This document shows positions 13,129 to 23,726 of a stretch of DNA of 64,000 bases, piece by piece (positions within the stretch are counted from its first letter, which is position 1; every line of letters begins with the position of its first letter). The notes under the pieces were generated by a model. That model had not been told where the DNA came from. It searched no databases and saw only the letters and a list, made by a program, of their open reading frames with translations. The stretch spans positions 69,951,737-70,015,736 of the forward strand of contig CM036170.1 of assembly GCA_020631735.1 (NCBI GenBank), read 5' to 3'. The position numbers were made by a program, and so were the translations under genes. The stretch comes from Saccharum officinarum. Lineage: Eukaryota; Streptophyta; Magnoliopsida; Poales; Poaceae.

Positions 13129-13610
13129 GGCCGGCTGCCGCCGCCGCCGCCGCGGGGCCGGCTACGCCGAACGAGCGGCACTATAGCCTCACGTGTTCTA
13201 CAGCGACCGCCTAGGGTTTCGAATTCGGGTGGCGGCGCTCGTCGGTCGTTTGGATCGGAGAGGGTGGAGAGAGAGAGAGAGCGGGGGGAGGGAGAACGAG
13301 GGGAGATAAAAAGGCAAACAAAATATTTTCCGGAGGTGAGAAATGGTAACGAAATTATGGAGTGAGTTTGGAGTCGCGTCGGGAGCGGAGCGGAGCGGAC
13401 CGGCTCCGCCGGTAGGTTCCCCGTCGGGGTCGGGGGCTAGGCATTACCCAATACCCATACAGTCACTTTCTGGTAGGCCATTCTATGGGGTCCACGCGCC
13501 GCTGCGCGGGCTATTGGATAGTTTGGTGGTAAGCACCCGTTCGCAACGGAGGGAATGGGACGGTCCCGGTGCGGTCGAGGTTTTTGAAAGATTTTGAATT
13601 TCCGGGGAAC
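13129..13610 (-). promoter_or_regulatory. 5' leader and promoter region of MOR1
   Basis: The sequence upstream of the MOR1 ATG is GC-rich. It has a (CCG)n run at 13138-13156, which reads as (GGC)n just 5' of the start codon in the mRNA, and a GA/TC-rich tract at 13262-13310. Pyrimidine-rich tracts on the coding strand are common in plant core promoters. No convincing TATA box was found. The transcription start is not determined. Confidence 0.5.
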
Positions 13611-13689
13611 ACGGGATGGACTTCGAGGCCACGTGTACGGACGATATTAGCTGTGTACTTTGAAGGATGACTCGGGGGTGCTAACTGGG

Positions 13690-13926
13690 ATGACTCAAAT
13701 GAACTAATGAACTGTAGAAGCCGTAGCTAATTTACGAGACGAATCTATTAAACCTAACTAATCCATCATTAGCACATGTTTAGTGTAGCACCACGTTGTC
13801 AACTCATGGACTAGTTAGGTTTAATAGATTCCTCTCGTGAAATAATCTATGTTTAATACTTTTAATTAGCATTAAAACATCCGACGTGACAGGGCTAAAC
13901 TTTAGTCTCCTAGTATCCAAACAGGC
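13690..13926. mobile_element. MITE-like foldback element
   Basis: Inverted arms 'gaatctattaaacctaacta' (13741-13760) and 'ctagttaggtttaatagatt' (13811-13830) face each other across about 50 bases. The right end 'tagtatccaaacaggcc' is the usual grass MITE terminus. The left edge is uncertain. Confidence 0.65.
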
Positions 13927-15109
13927 CAGGTAGAGACTAGAGAGGATGGCTTCTCTTTTTCTCGAGCACCATCCAACAATCCTCCGTCCATTGTAGATTT
14001 TGGTCCTTCCGACCACACAACACGACAGCGGAGCGTCCGTGGAGCTGTGATACCTAAAATCAAAATCTCTATTATAACTCGCAGTAGCTGAGTCATGGAC
14101 AGTATAGATAATCGTTGGCACCGCCCAATCTACACAAAGACTTCTAAGGTCGCGCGAGAGAGAACCCTAACTTCTGGTAAAAAAAAGGATAGTCATGTCG
14201 GAAGGTCCCGCTTGGCCGCCCACACGACTCACAGTCAAACCAGACAAGCCACCGGTCAGAATGCCTTCCCCAGTCAGCATGGGTCAACACAGAACAATCG
14301 GACCAAGGGAAGGAGCACGTGTGTGATGTTCGAAATTCAGACCCATCTGCTCGGGAGGGTCACGGTCAGACCAGACCTAGGGCCAATTAGACTGGTGATA
14401 GAATCTATATGGCTAGAGGGGGTGAATAACGTATAAAAATATCCTACAAATTGACAATAACTAGAGCAAAGTGGTTAGTACAACAAATGACCATAACTAG
14501 CTTCTATTTTGCACTAGCTCTATCTCACTCAAAAGCAAACCCCTAAACAATGCTAGTAGCTTGGTCTCTAGATTATGTCACGTAATCACATGAACTACTA
14601 ATTAACAAAACTAGCAAGAGATACTAATGAAAGCAACTACAACAAGTAACAATTATTACTATTACTACTCTAGTCAAGCTAATCAAGCAAACAACTCCTC
14701 ACAAGATCAAGTATGAAAAAGCGATGAATAAGCGAGTAGATAGCAAACCAAACGGGACAAGAGAACAAGAGATATATTTCCAAGTTTCGGTTGCTTGCTG
14801 GCAACCTACGTCTTCATTGTGGCGAATCCTCACTTGATGGTTCGCGCGCTAATTGGCCTCACATGCCAAACCCACAACTTTGATGCCGCAAGAACCACTC
14901 AAGAGATGCACTCCAATTAGCCATCATTCCACTAGAGTTGTTCTTCACGATGTCCCACGGGGTGAGCATAGAAGCCTCTTACAGTAGCCTCGATTGGAGC
15001 TAGCAACAATCACCAAAGCCACTCAACAATCACTACAAAACATCAGGGCGGCTAGATGACAACAATCACCAAGAGTAATAATACAACAACCAACCTAGCT
15101 CACCCAACT

Positions 15110-16273
15110 TGTCGAGTACCAATAGTATGGTACCAGATAGAAGGGTTTAGTGTGGTTTCAAAACCATCCTAATGACTTAGAACACAACCAGAATCTGGTC
15201 GTGGGCCTTTGCGAAGAGGGCCCAGCTCCATCTAGGCAGCCCAAGTTTCGATCCTGTCTCGTCCGATGATTGGGACGCAGACCCCGCCTCGCTCGACCCC
15301 TAGGGAAGTGGGGCCAGCTTCGTTTAGGGCCGGAGCGCAAGCTCCGCCTCGCCCACAGCTGGGACGAGGGTTCCACCTCGTCCCACCTTACTGGTGACCG
15401 TTTCGCCTCGCCCGACCTCTCAGGGAAATTTTCGCCTTGACTGACCCCCCTTTGCGGCGAACTCAGGGGTCGGGCGAAGAGCACTCGGACCCACAGAGGG
15501 CCCCCGCTGCTCCCCAACCGCTCCGGGGAAGGCGACCCGTACCGCAAGTGCCATTCCACAGCACAGGAGCAAGACAGCGAGGCATCGCCCATAGGCCACG
15601 ACTAGCCATACTTAGGGGCGCACGCCTGTAACAGTGCAGGCGGACCGGCGTTGTACTGTATCGACAGCGTACGGCAGCCGACAAGGGAGCCGTAGGCGAC
15701 GTCGCAAGTCACGCCACGCGGCGTGACGCTATGACCAGATGGCCAACACGGTCCTACTGCCGCCACGGCGGACTGCACGCCACTGTTGCTACAACGGCCG
15801 TAGACCGACGCAGTAAGGGGTGCCCCCATTCTCGATGACCAGGCTGGCGGGGCCCACCCACAGGAGGAGAACAGCGCCGCTATGAAGGCTTCCACCCTTG
15901 TACTCCTCAGCTTTTCTCTTTTTTTTTCCTTCTCTTCATACCGTGTAACCTGGAGCTCTTCCCTTGAGCTATAAAAGGGAGGGCTTGGGACCCGTTCGGG
16001 GGGAGAGAAAAAAAAACATTCCTTGTTCTGTCGCCTTCACACACAGCAGCAACACACCCACGCAACATAGAGACTTGGGAGCCCTCTCCCTCTCTTGCCC
16101 ATTTGTAATCCCTACTGCAAACTTAACACAGAGCGGGTAGCACGAGCACCGTGACTGGACTAGGGATGTTCCGTCCGAACCAATATAAACCTCTTGTGCC
16201 CACCTTAGCTCACCATCCGAGCCTAAACGTGCAATCACAGAAATTTACTAGCCGGTGATTCTGAACACCGACA
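15110..16273 (+). mobile_element. Solo LTR of a retrotransposon (1,164 bp) with 5-bp TSD
   Basis: The element starts TGTCGAGTACC and ends GAACACCGACA, giving TG..CA termini with a 5-bp inverted repeat (TGTCG/CGACA). It is flanked by CAACT on both sides (15105-15109 and 16274-16278). It holds a TATA box (tataaaagg, about 15970) followed by a purine-rich stretch, as expected of an LTR promoter. The GC-rich 'cgcctcgcccgac' words resemble maize and sorghum Gypsy LTRs. No second LTR or internal region is present, so it is a solo LTR left by recombination. The Gypsy assignment is inference. Confidence 0.88.
15969..15979 (+). promoter_or_regulatory. TATA box inside the solo LTR
   Basis: The word ctataaaaggg stands about 300 bases before the LTR 3' end, a typical place for the U3/R boundary. 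It is likely inactive or silenced. Confidence 0.6.
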
Positions 16274-17141
16274 CAACTAGTGTCACAAGATGCATGAATG
16301 ACGATGCAATGCACTAGAGGCTCTTCAGTCTCACCCAAATGAAGAACTAAAGGATGCAAGTGAGTGGAGTATGTTCCTCAGCCTCAAGAGGTGTTTTCAA
16401 ATGTATGTGACGCCAATAGTGTGTCCAAGACCGGTCATACCTTCTATTTATATCCCACTTGAGAAATACGATCGTTACCCCTTGATATAGCCGCTGCAGG
16501 CGCACCGGACCTGTGCGGTGCACATCGGACGTGAGCGTCGGACACCCCAACGATCGAATTCCCAACATCTAGAAAAAATTAGCCGTTGGACACTGTTCAT
16601 GCCCGGTGCACCCCATCGGACATGTCTAGTGTGTATTAGCACTTAAACGTCTGCTCTCTGAAACCCTTGTTCGATGTGACATTTGGTGCCACGCTGGGCA
16701 TGTTCAGTGATAGAATCACCCGACAAGCCAGATTATAAGCTCTCTATGTGCCATGTCTGGTGCCACTCGTCCGGTCACAAAGGACACATAGGTGCTCGGT
16801 TGAAACTTGCGCGTGTGAAACCCCTCGTCTTCGTGTTCGATGCATCCTGAATAGCAACACCGAGAGCACTCTCTCGTCTCCTTGCAAGTGTGCTAACTCT
16901 CAATTTTTTTGCCAAACATGTTAGAGCCAAGTTAGCATTTTCAAAGTGTTTTTCATAAACAATTTTGCTTGCTCTCTATAAGGAGGAGCACGGGTCGATG
17001 CCTAATTAGTAACTTGCTTCCCAAATTACCGTCACTCTCATGACTCATGTGTTCCGTTGTAGCATTACACGAGTAGTGCTGCAGTCAGTTCCATGATAAA
17101 GCTGAGCTACATCCCTGGGCACCCACGTCATTGTTTAACTT

Positions 17142-17252
17142 AGGGTCTGTTTGGAACGCGGGAATTTTTTTCCTGTTCCTACGTTTTTCCTGTAAAATTG
17201 AACTGATTCCTGCGTGATTCATGTGAAACTCCTGCGTTCCAAGGTCCTTAAA
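17142..17252. mobile_element. Short MITE-like foldback
   Basis: The ends 'ggtctgtttggaacgcggga' and 'ctcctgcgttccaag' are inverted complements in part. This is a grass-type 'gtttggaac' terminus. No target-site duplication was established. Confidence 0.5.
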
Positions 17253-19174
17253 CGACAAGACAGCCCGTATTGCTGGATGAGGTAACCACTGACCAGTCCT
17301 TTGAGGTCCGCCTCCTCATCGTCACCGGCTCACCGTTCACCAACCATCACTACACGCGGAAGCCTTTTGCATTGCTTAGCTTTGCTTTGCCTCGACCGAT
17401 CGGCCAACGCTTTTCAAGCTGCAGTTATTAAACCTGCCCTAGCTATTCCTCGTCAGGATACCCAGCACGCTGCATGTTTCATTCTTGATGCGGGAAACAG
17501 TGCTGCAACTTAAACATGAGACTTTGTTTTGTCCTTTCAGAACTTTCTGCGTCGTTACTCGTTGGTTTCTGAACCATGATGCCAGACAGCGACGACGCTC
17601 TGAATCTGAACTTTCGGTGTCTGCCTCCGCGGGCGGATCCGTCAGTCCACATCCAACTGTTGCCGAGTTGGTTCGAGCATCGCTGTTGCATTGCCTTTTG
17701 CTGGTCTCTCCGGCCGGTTTCGCCGAAAATTATACGGCACCAGCAGCAGCAGATCACGTCGCGGTATCGATTCCGGCACCTGGCGATGGAGAACGTGCGC
17801 CATCGGGAAGAAAGCAGAAAAGGGCAGTAACATCTCACGTTGCTGGTGCGTGTCTGCACTTAGCACTGCCCGAGTTATGGTCGCACAACAAAACGCGTTT
17901 GACTTGCGAGATCCATAAGATTTGACGACGCACGACTTTAGTTGTTTGTCTGTTCTTTTTCCGCGACGGAGGAGACATTTGTAGCTTGTGCTGGGCGCTC
18001 ATCACGTCGCACAAGCTGTATTATACACCCAAAAGCCAAAAGGCACACCAAAGACGAGCTGTAGCTGTAGCTGTAGCGTACCCTTTAGCCCGTTACTATT
18101 TCTGGCACGTTGCGCGTATCGGCGGCCGGCCGATCGGCTGCAGCTGCAAGATGTATGCATGTAACCCGGTCAGGTTCATGGCCAGCTGTGCCTGTGCCCC
18201 TCTGCTGCGGATCCGTGATTACGAGGTCGCCCGTCGGGCCTTTCGGTCCTTGGAGCGGTTAGACTTCCGCCCGGCTGGCTCGGTGAGTGGGTGGAGGTGG
18301 ACGGCATGATGACCTGCGCCCCGTCCCTCGTGCTCGTGGGCTCGTGGCTGCCGTAAAGCCTCTGCTTGATTTCGCTTCAAGCAGTAGCCAGGAATCCACA
18401 CGGCGGCCTTTATCCCTGTGATTGTGACTGTGGCCCTGTCCCTGCACCGGCAGCACCGCCGAGGGCCGTACGTATCTGACTACGTATGACTCTATGAGCG
18501 ATCGGTCACGACACGACCATACACAAACGATGCTGTCCAGGGTAGAACAACAACGAGAACATGCGTACGAATAGAATAGTGGTTGCGCGCCGCGGTGCTC
18601 GTCGTCTTTTCTGGCTGTCGCAGAGACACGAGGGAGCGATCGGGGAAGGAGACGTACAAACAGGTCGCAGGTCGTCAACAACTCAACATGCTAGCTAGCT
18701 CGCTCGCGTGGCAATGATTGGTTGGTGCGTCTGATTAATACTATTAATCGGCACGTACGGTACGGGGAGACAGCGAAAGATGGTATATCATGGAGTGATT
18801 TGGTTATTCCTCCCTCTGCATTAATAACATCTCCCCATTTCCAAACTCAGAGCATGAAACGATCGACGACGCAAAGCAGGAATATGCAGCTCCAGAGTAT
18901 TTGGTGGATCAGCTGACCTAGTGATGTTTTAAATCCGATTACAACGACACTCTTTCATCAAGCCTTGCAAATCACTCGGTCCGAGTAGAGAATGGAGCAT
19001 ATTTGACCCCTATATATTGATTGGAGTTTGACTCCGGTGGAGTATATTGTTTTTAGGGGCACATGTAATGGCTAAGCCAACTTTTTCAGTAGTGCTCATT
19101 TTAGCACATAGCTTTTAATATGGATAGCCTCACATCACATTCCCATGTAACTTTGAAATATGCACAAGAGTTTA
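17253..19174. other. Intergenic stretch, no supported gene
   Basis: Moderately GC-rich sequence with several overlapping ORFs on both strands of up to about 146 codons. None shows a recognisable domain or a convincing intron-exon pattern. A (agctgt)n triplet repeat lies near 18059-18078. Confidence 0.5.
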
Positions 19175-19418
19175 GGCCTTGTTTAGTTCGCGATTTTTTT
19201 TGGAAAATGGTATTGTAGCTCTTTCGTTGTTATTTGGCAATTAGTATCCAATCATGTCTAATTAGTCTTAAAAGATTCGTCTCGTGATTTTTGTCTAAAC
19301 TGTGTAATTAGTTTTATTTTTTTTATCAATATTTAATACTTCATGCATGCGTTCAAAGATTCGATGTAACAGGGAATCTTAAAATATTTTGTAAAATTTT
19401 AGGAAGTAAATAAGCCCT
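19175..19418. mobile_element. MITE-like element ('ggccttgtttagttc' family)
   Basis: It begins ggccttgtttagttcg and ends aggaagtaaataagccct, close to an inverted repeat. Internal words 'tgtagctctttcgttgttat', 'attcgtctcgtgatttttg' and 'caaagattcgatgtaac' recur in the element at 27115-27350. The two are diverged members of one family. Confidence 0.7.
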
Positions 19419-21867
19419 TAACTCTTGACAAGAGCTAGTTTCTCTCTCTTCTATTAGAATATGAGAAAATTGTTTAGAGGTAGCTTAAAAGTCGATTGTT
19501 TGAGCGACCCCTAGGCAATTGCATTTGTTTTTTTTTTTGTCTTTTGAGAAGGATTAAAGGAGCGACCAACGTTAATAAAGTTCCTTCAACTGGCGCCACC
19601 AAAAAGATGCACGACTCTCGGCCAATAAACACGTGGTCTGGGCACCACGTATTGAACCCTCTACGCCGTACGACACGAACTCGTCCTACACGCGGCAACC
19701 AACCAATCAGTGTGCTGCACTAGACGCAATTGCATCTAATTATGGTGCTGTTCATATCATTTATGCCCGTGGACTCCCGTGAAACGCGCTGCCGCCGCCG
19801 ACGTCGCAGCGGGATTCCAACGATGATAGATGATGCAGCGCTGGCGTCGGCAAGCTGCGGCGTTCACGTGAACATGATCGGTCATCGGTGTACTTGTTAG
19901 ACGACGGTCTCATGTCGTGCTTTTTTGATTGAAACTTTTCGGTCCCATGATGAGTTCGCTCAAAATGGTCTCACACGCCATGCAGCTGGTCCATGGAGAG
20001 GAATGAGAGATTTGAGAGAGGGAAGGGACCGAGGGAGAAGGACAAGGAGACGAGTAGAGCCTGGAGGAAGAGGATATGAAGTCTGATTGCAGCTAGCTAG
20101 TGGTAGCGCAGGGCAGCTTCAGCTTCCGGTTTGATCACATCTCTTTCTTTTTCATGAGCTGCAGAACTCAACCTTTTGTCGATTCTTCAATTGGTTTTTA
20201 CTAGTACAGAAAATTCACCTCAACTGGTCATTTCCCATCCCAAGTCCATCCTTGTTAACAATAACTTCACCCAAAACTGACGGAAGTGGAGGAAAGAAAA
20301 CCCTGATCTGTGGTTGCAGAGGAGAACAGATTTTTTTGGTGGTCCAATAGTTAGCACGAGTTTTTTGATGGTCCATAGGGAATTTGTTCAAAAATAAAAT
20401 AGAAAACCTAAAAGGAGAACCGAGCAGTAGCTGACCAACGATCAACCTCCAGGTTTCACGTCATGTATTTCTTGTTAACATTCCTATTCCTATTTCTTTT
20501 CTTTTCTTTTTGTAAAAGATGATGTGCCTGCCAATGGTGACGCATATGTGGTGTTCTTATTTGTCAATTCAGGATCGACTCGTAGAGTGTGCGTTCCTAG
20601 TATGTGTGTGCTAGACACGACTACATGTGTAGTGACAATTGGCCTTTTGGCAAGATATGGCTAGGAAACGCAAAGCCTCCTGTCATCTCATACTTTGGGC
20701 TTACTTCTCGCTGGGCTCAAGTTGCTTCAGTTCTCTTGTGCTGGGCCAAATGCAAGTACATGAGAGGTTTTGGAGTTTATCTATTAGGGATGTTGAACTC
20801 TTTAACCTTTCTTTGTTCGCGTGACATGCACAACGTATTTTGCACGACCCGAACTCCTTGTACTCGCAAGTCTTGAGGTTTGCATACTTTCCTGATGGCG
20901 ATTTCTTGAGGGCTCAACGCTCAAGTGGGGGCATACATGTTCCTTGGACCACTTGAGGGTTCGTTTGGTTTTACTCCATTCTGCCCCAATTCACATGAGT
21001 TGAGAGGGATTAAGTTGGATTGGAGTGTAGCCAAACAAGCACCGAGAGTCTGAACTTCGCTAAAAAAAATCTACACGGTTCCCCTTTTTTCCATTTTGCA
21101 AAACCATTTGGTACTATCGTCTATCGACCCAACTTGCAACACGTCACATTGGCCTGTAGCGATTAGGAGCTGCTGATGTTTGTGAAGCACTGCATCTCCT
21201 CGCACATCTGTACGCTCTCAATAAATTGGTCGATGTCCTTTCTACTACGGAGTACTTCAAAGCAGATGGGTAGCTGCGGCAAATTAAAGATTGGATTGGA
21301 AGCGCCATGGGCTTGCGTCGTTTGCTCCTCATCCGAAGCGACCTCGTGTCAAAGGATCACTTCAACCACGCCGTGTCCGTGCGCCGGTGCGCGCCCAGGC
21401 TGAGGGTCTGCCCTCTCTGCCGCCTCCGCTTGCCTTGCGCGCCAATTGGCATCACGGACGTGTCTCCGGCCCAGGAACTGGCGCCACTCGCCTCGGGGCT
21501 CGGAGGCTCGGATCGGCGTGCACGCGCAGGTAGCAAGGCGCTTCCACCCGCGTGCCGCGAAATCTAACGATGATATGATCAGTTGTTGGCGTTTGACTTG
21601 GCATGACTAACGTTTGACGTGACAAGTTTTGATAGGCCCTTGTGCGTTGAGGATGTCTGCGACGTGCTCAACAAAATGGGAGAGAGCGTATCACAGATGC
21701 GGGAGTCCAATTATCACAGATGCGGGAGTCCAATTAGCCCAACTAATCAACTACATGAACGTAGGCATTCGTATTTTTAAATCTGCCACTTGCACGCTTC
21801 AATCAAAATAAGGCAAACATCCAATATACGGGCGTGTGCGCTGCCGATCCAAAGCGTATTCGATCCA
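19419..21867. other. Intergenic stretch, no supported gene
   Basis: Only short unrecognised ORFs were seen. A GC-rich island at about 21300-21570 has ORFs in two frames without family resemblance. A perfect 23-bp tandem pair starts at 21691 and 21714. The segment at about 20955-21045 resembles a MITE remnant ('gttcgtttggttttactcc' and 'gccaaacaagcacc'). Confidence 0.5.
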
Positions 21868-22721
21868 AAGTGCAATTCAGGGTGGGCGTTCGGGTTACCC
21901 GCTTAATTCGGGTCGGGTAATTCGGGTATTAAGAAATTCGGGTAATGAAAATTATTACCCGATAACAGTTTCGAAAAAACAATACCCGCAATATCGGGTT
22001 CGGGTTCGGGTATTACCCGTTTTACCCGAAATATTACAAAATCACAGCAAACACTCAAACAACATAGAATTTTGCATAGAACTAAGAACTGCACAGAATA
22101 ATTGATAAACTGAGCTGATAAGTTCAAGTTTTCAACCACAGCTCGCAGGTCATCACAAACATTGTCACATCTTAGACCTGACATACATGATACTTACTTA
22201 GTACTACTCTGTCCCTTTTTGTTTGTCGCCCGAGAAACGTGTCTGTGAGGGAAACACGGTTTTCTAGAGACAAACATTTAGGGACGGAGGGTGTACTTAC
22301 TAGTCTTGTGCAAATGCAACATTCAGATGCAAGTGCAAACCACGACACATTGACTACTGACAAGATCCCAGAGCACAATTCAAAAGTTCAAGCCTTCAAG
22401 GCGAGGAGATCAGGAGTCAGTTCGTTCGTTCTCCATTGAATGTTGAATTAATTGGCTACCTGGGAACTTGCTACTTGCCTGTTGGACTGGACTCCAGACT
22501 CCAAATCTCGAGTGCAGCCGTGTAGGCACCCAAGCGACACTAGTACGGGTAGTTCGGGTACCGGGTGCTGCTACCCGAATTACCCAAAATAAATTCGGGT
22601 AATAACATTCACTATCCGAACTAGACTTCGGGTACTGCGGGTTCGGGTTTTTCGGGTTCGGGTGCGGGTTTTTCGGGTTCGGGTATCGGGTAGCGGGTAA
22701 TATGCCCAGACTGAAGTGCAA
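21868..22721. mobile_element. hAT-like non-autonomous DNA transposon with 8-bp TSD
   Basis: The direct repeat AAGTGCAA (21868-21875 and 22714-22721) flanks an 838-bp element. Its ends are similar inverted repeats (TTCAGGGTGGGC against GCCCAGACTG). Both ends are crowded with CGGGT/ACCCG words, at 21890-22030 and 22545-22705, a subterminal-repeat pattern like transposase binding sites. An 8-bp duplication is the hAT signature. No transposase ORF was seen. A Stowaway-like MITE is nested inside. Confidence 0.82.
22205..22295. mobile_element. Stowaway-like MITE nested in the hAT-like element
   Basis: An 87-bp foldback (22207-22293) has ends CTCTGTCCCTTTTTGTTTGT and ACAAACATTTAGGGACGGAG, flanked by TA on both sides. 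Confidence 0.7.
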
Positions 22722-23726
22722 ACATGCATTGAGACAACGGGAGAAAAAAATGACGGACCGTTCGTTTCATCTCTGACAAGTCTTTGATAGGCCAGAGGAA
22801 GCATCCGGCCTGCCGGCAACCTTTTGGCTCTATATGCAAAAGGCCATCCGCTGCATTTTTCTGGCACACCAGGGCGTTGTCGCGCCAAAATTCATATGCC
22901 CTGTGATGCTTTCGGCAATGCCAACAAGAAACAGAAGTTGGCCAGACGCGTCCAAAGCTGTCTTTCAGACCAATGGCAATTATAATAGTTTCGCTTAGGC
23001 GGACAAGTAGCATTATAGCCTGCATCTACGGCCGAATAAGCGTAATTAAGGCTGTTGATTTCATTTCATTGTTTTTGTTAGAGGTCACAACGAACCTTGT
23101 AATATCCTGACGAATCCTGAGGACAACAGAGCCCTCTACAAATCCCTGCAGCCATGGTTTCAAAACTTGTTGCCGCCTCCTTGAGAAACCTGCCAAATAA
23201 GATGCCTTAATTCAAGAATGAATTGGATATATCATATTTCTGACAAATGAAAAAGTTTTGAACCATGATTAACAAGCGTATTTACGGGTCGACTGACGTC
23301 AAAGCATAGTTAACATACCCATTAATCCTTGTCATGATGCCATATCCCCATAAGTGGAAGCCAGGTGCTTTTTACTGTGCCCTGATATACTCCAGCCCAC
23401 AGCTCCTATGCCCCTTAACTGAACAAGTTGAAACCAAACTTCCAAGTAGCAAGTAAAGCAAGCGGGCCTAGCACACAAAATATCCAACCATGGCCCAGCT
23501 AAATTAGTTCAAGGAATGACAATGACTGAATCGATTTTCTTCAGAAAAGAAAAAACAAACCAAAACGATGACTGATTGAAGATTTGAAGCTCAAAAGGAG
23601 CAATGCTTAAGTAACTACCAAAGAGGAATACGGGAACCTTCTCACAGATCATCTCATCTTCTGATCCTTGGAGACCAGGCTTAGAAGTGCAGGACAGTGT
23701 GGCCTAGAAGTGCAGGACAGTGTCAG
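22722..23726. promoter_or_regulatory. Upstream region of LRR gene A
   Basis: No gene was recognised. Just before the chosen start there is a 23-bp tandem pair (tagaagtgcaggacagtgt, at about 23682 and 23705). An upstream ATG at 23668 opens a 74-codon ORF in another frame that overlaps the main start. If transcription begins before 23668 this would be a uORF. Confidence 0.4.

Larger units (their letters stand above)
14403..17000 (+). repeat. Grass interspersed repeat, copy 1 (interrupted by a solo LTR)
   Basis: It opens with 'gctagagggggtgaata'. It shares an ordered series of words with 28790-29890: 'gctaattggc', a gene-like 'caac..acgtc..ca.tgt' block, 'ctagagttg.tcttc.cgat', 'gcggggtgagca' and 'tatttata'. 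No coding potential was recognised. It is probably an LTR or other non-coding part of a large transposon; the class was not determined. The insertion at 15110-16273 splits it. The right end is approximate. Confidence 0.6.

Noticed and set aside
17301..18681. Cluster of overlapping ORFs of 60-146 codons on both strands
   Set aside because: No domain, no signal peptide pattern and no coherent splice structure; similar openness on both strands points to GC-rich chance ORFs.
21291..21567. ORFs in two plus frames with a Cys pair (CPLCRLRLPC)
   Set aside because: The Cys pair looks faintly like a zinc knuckle, but nothing around it supports a gene.
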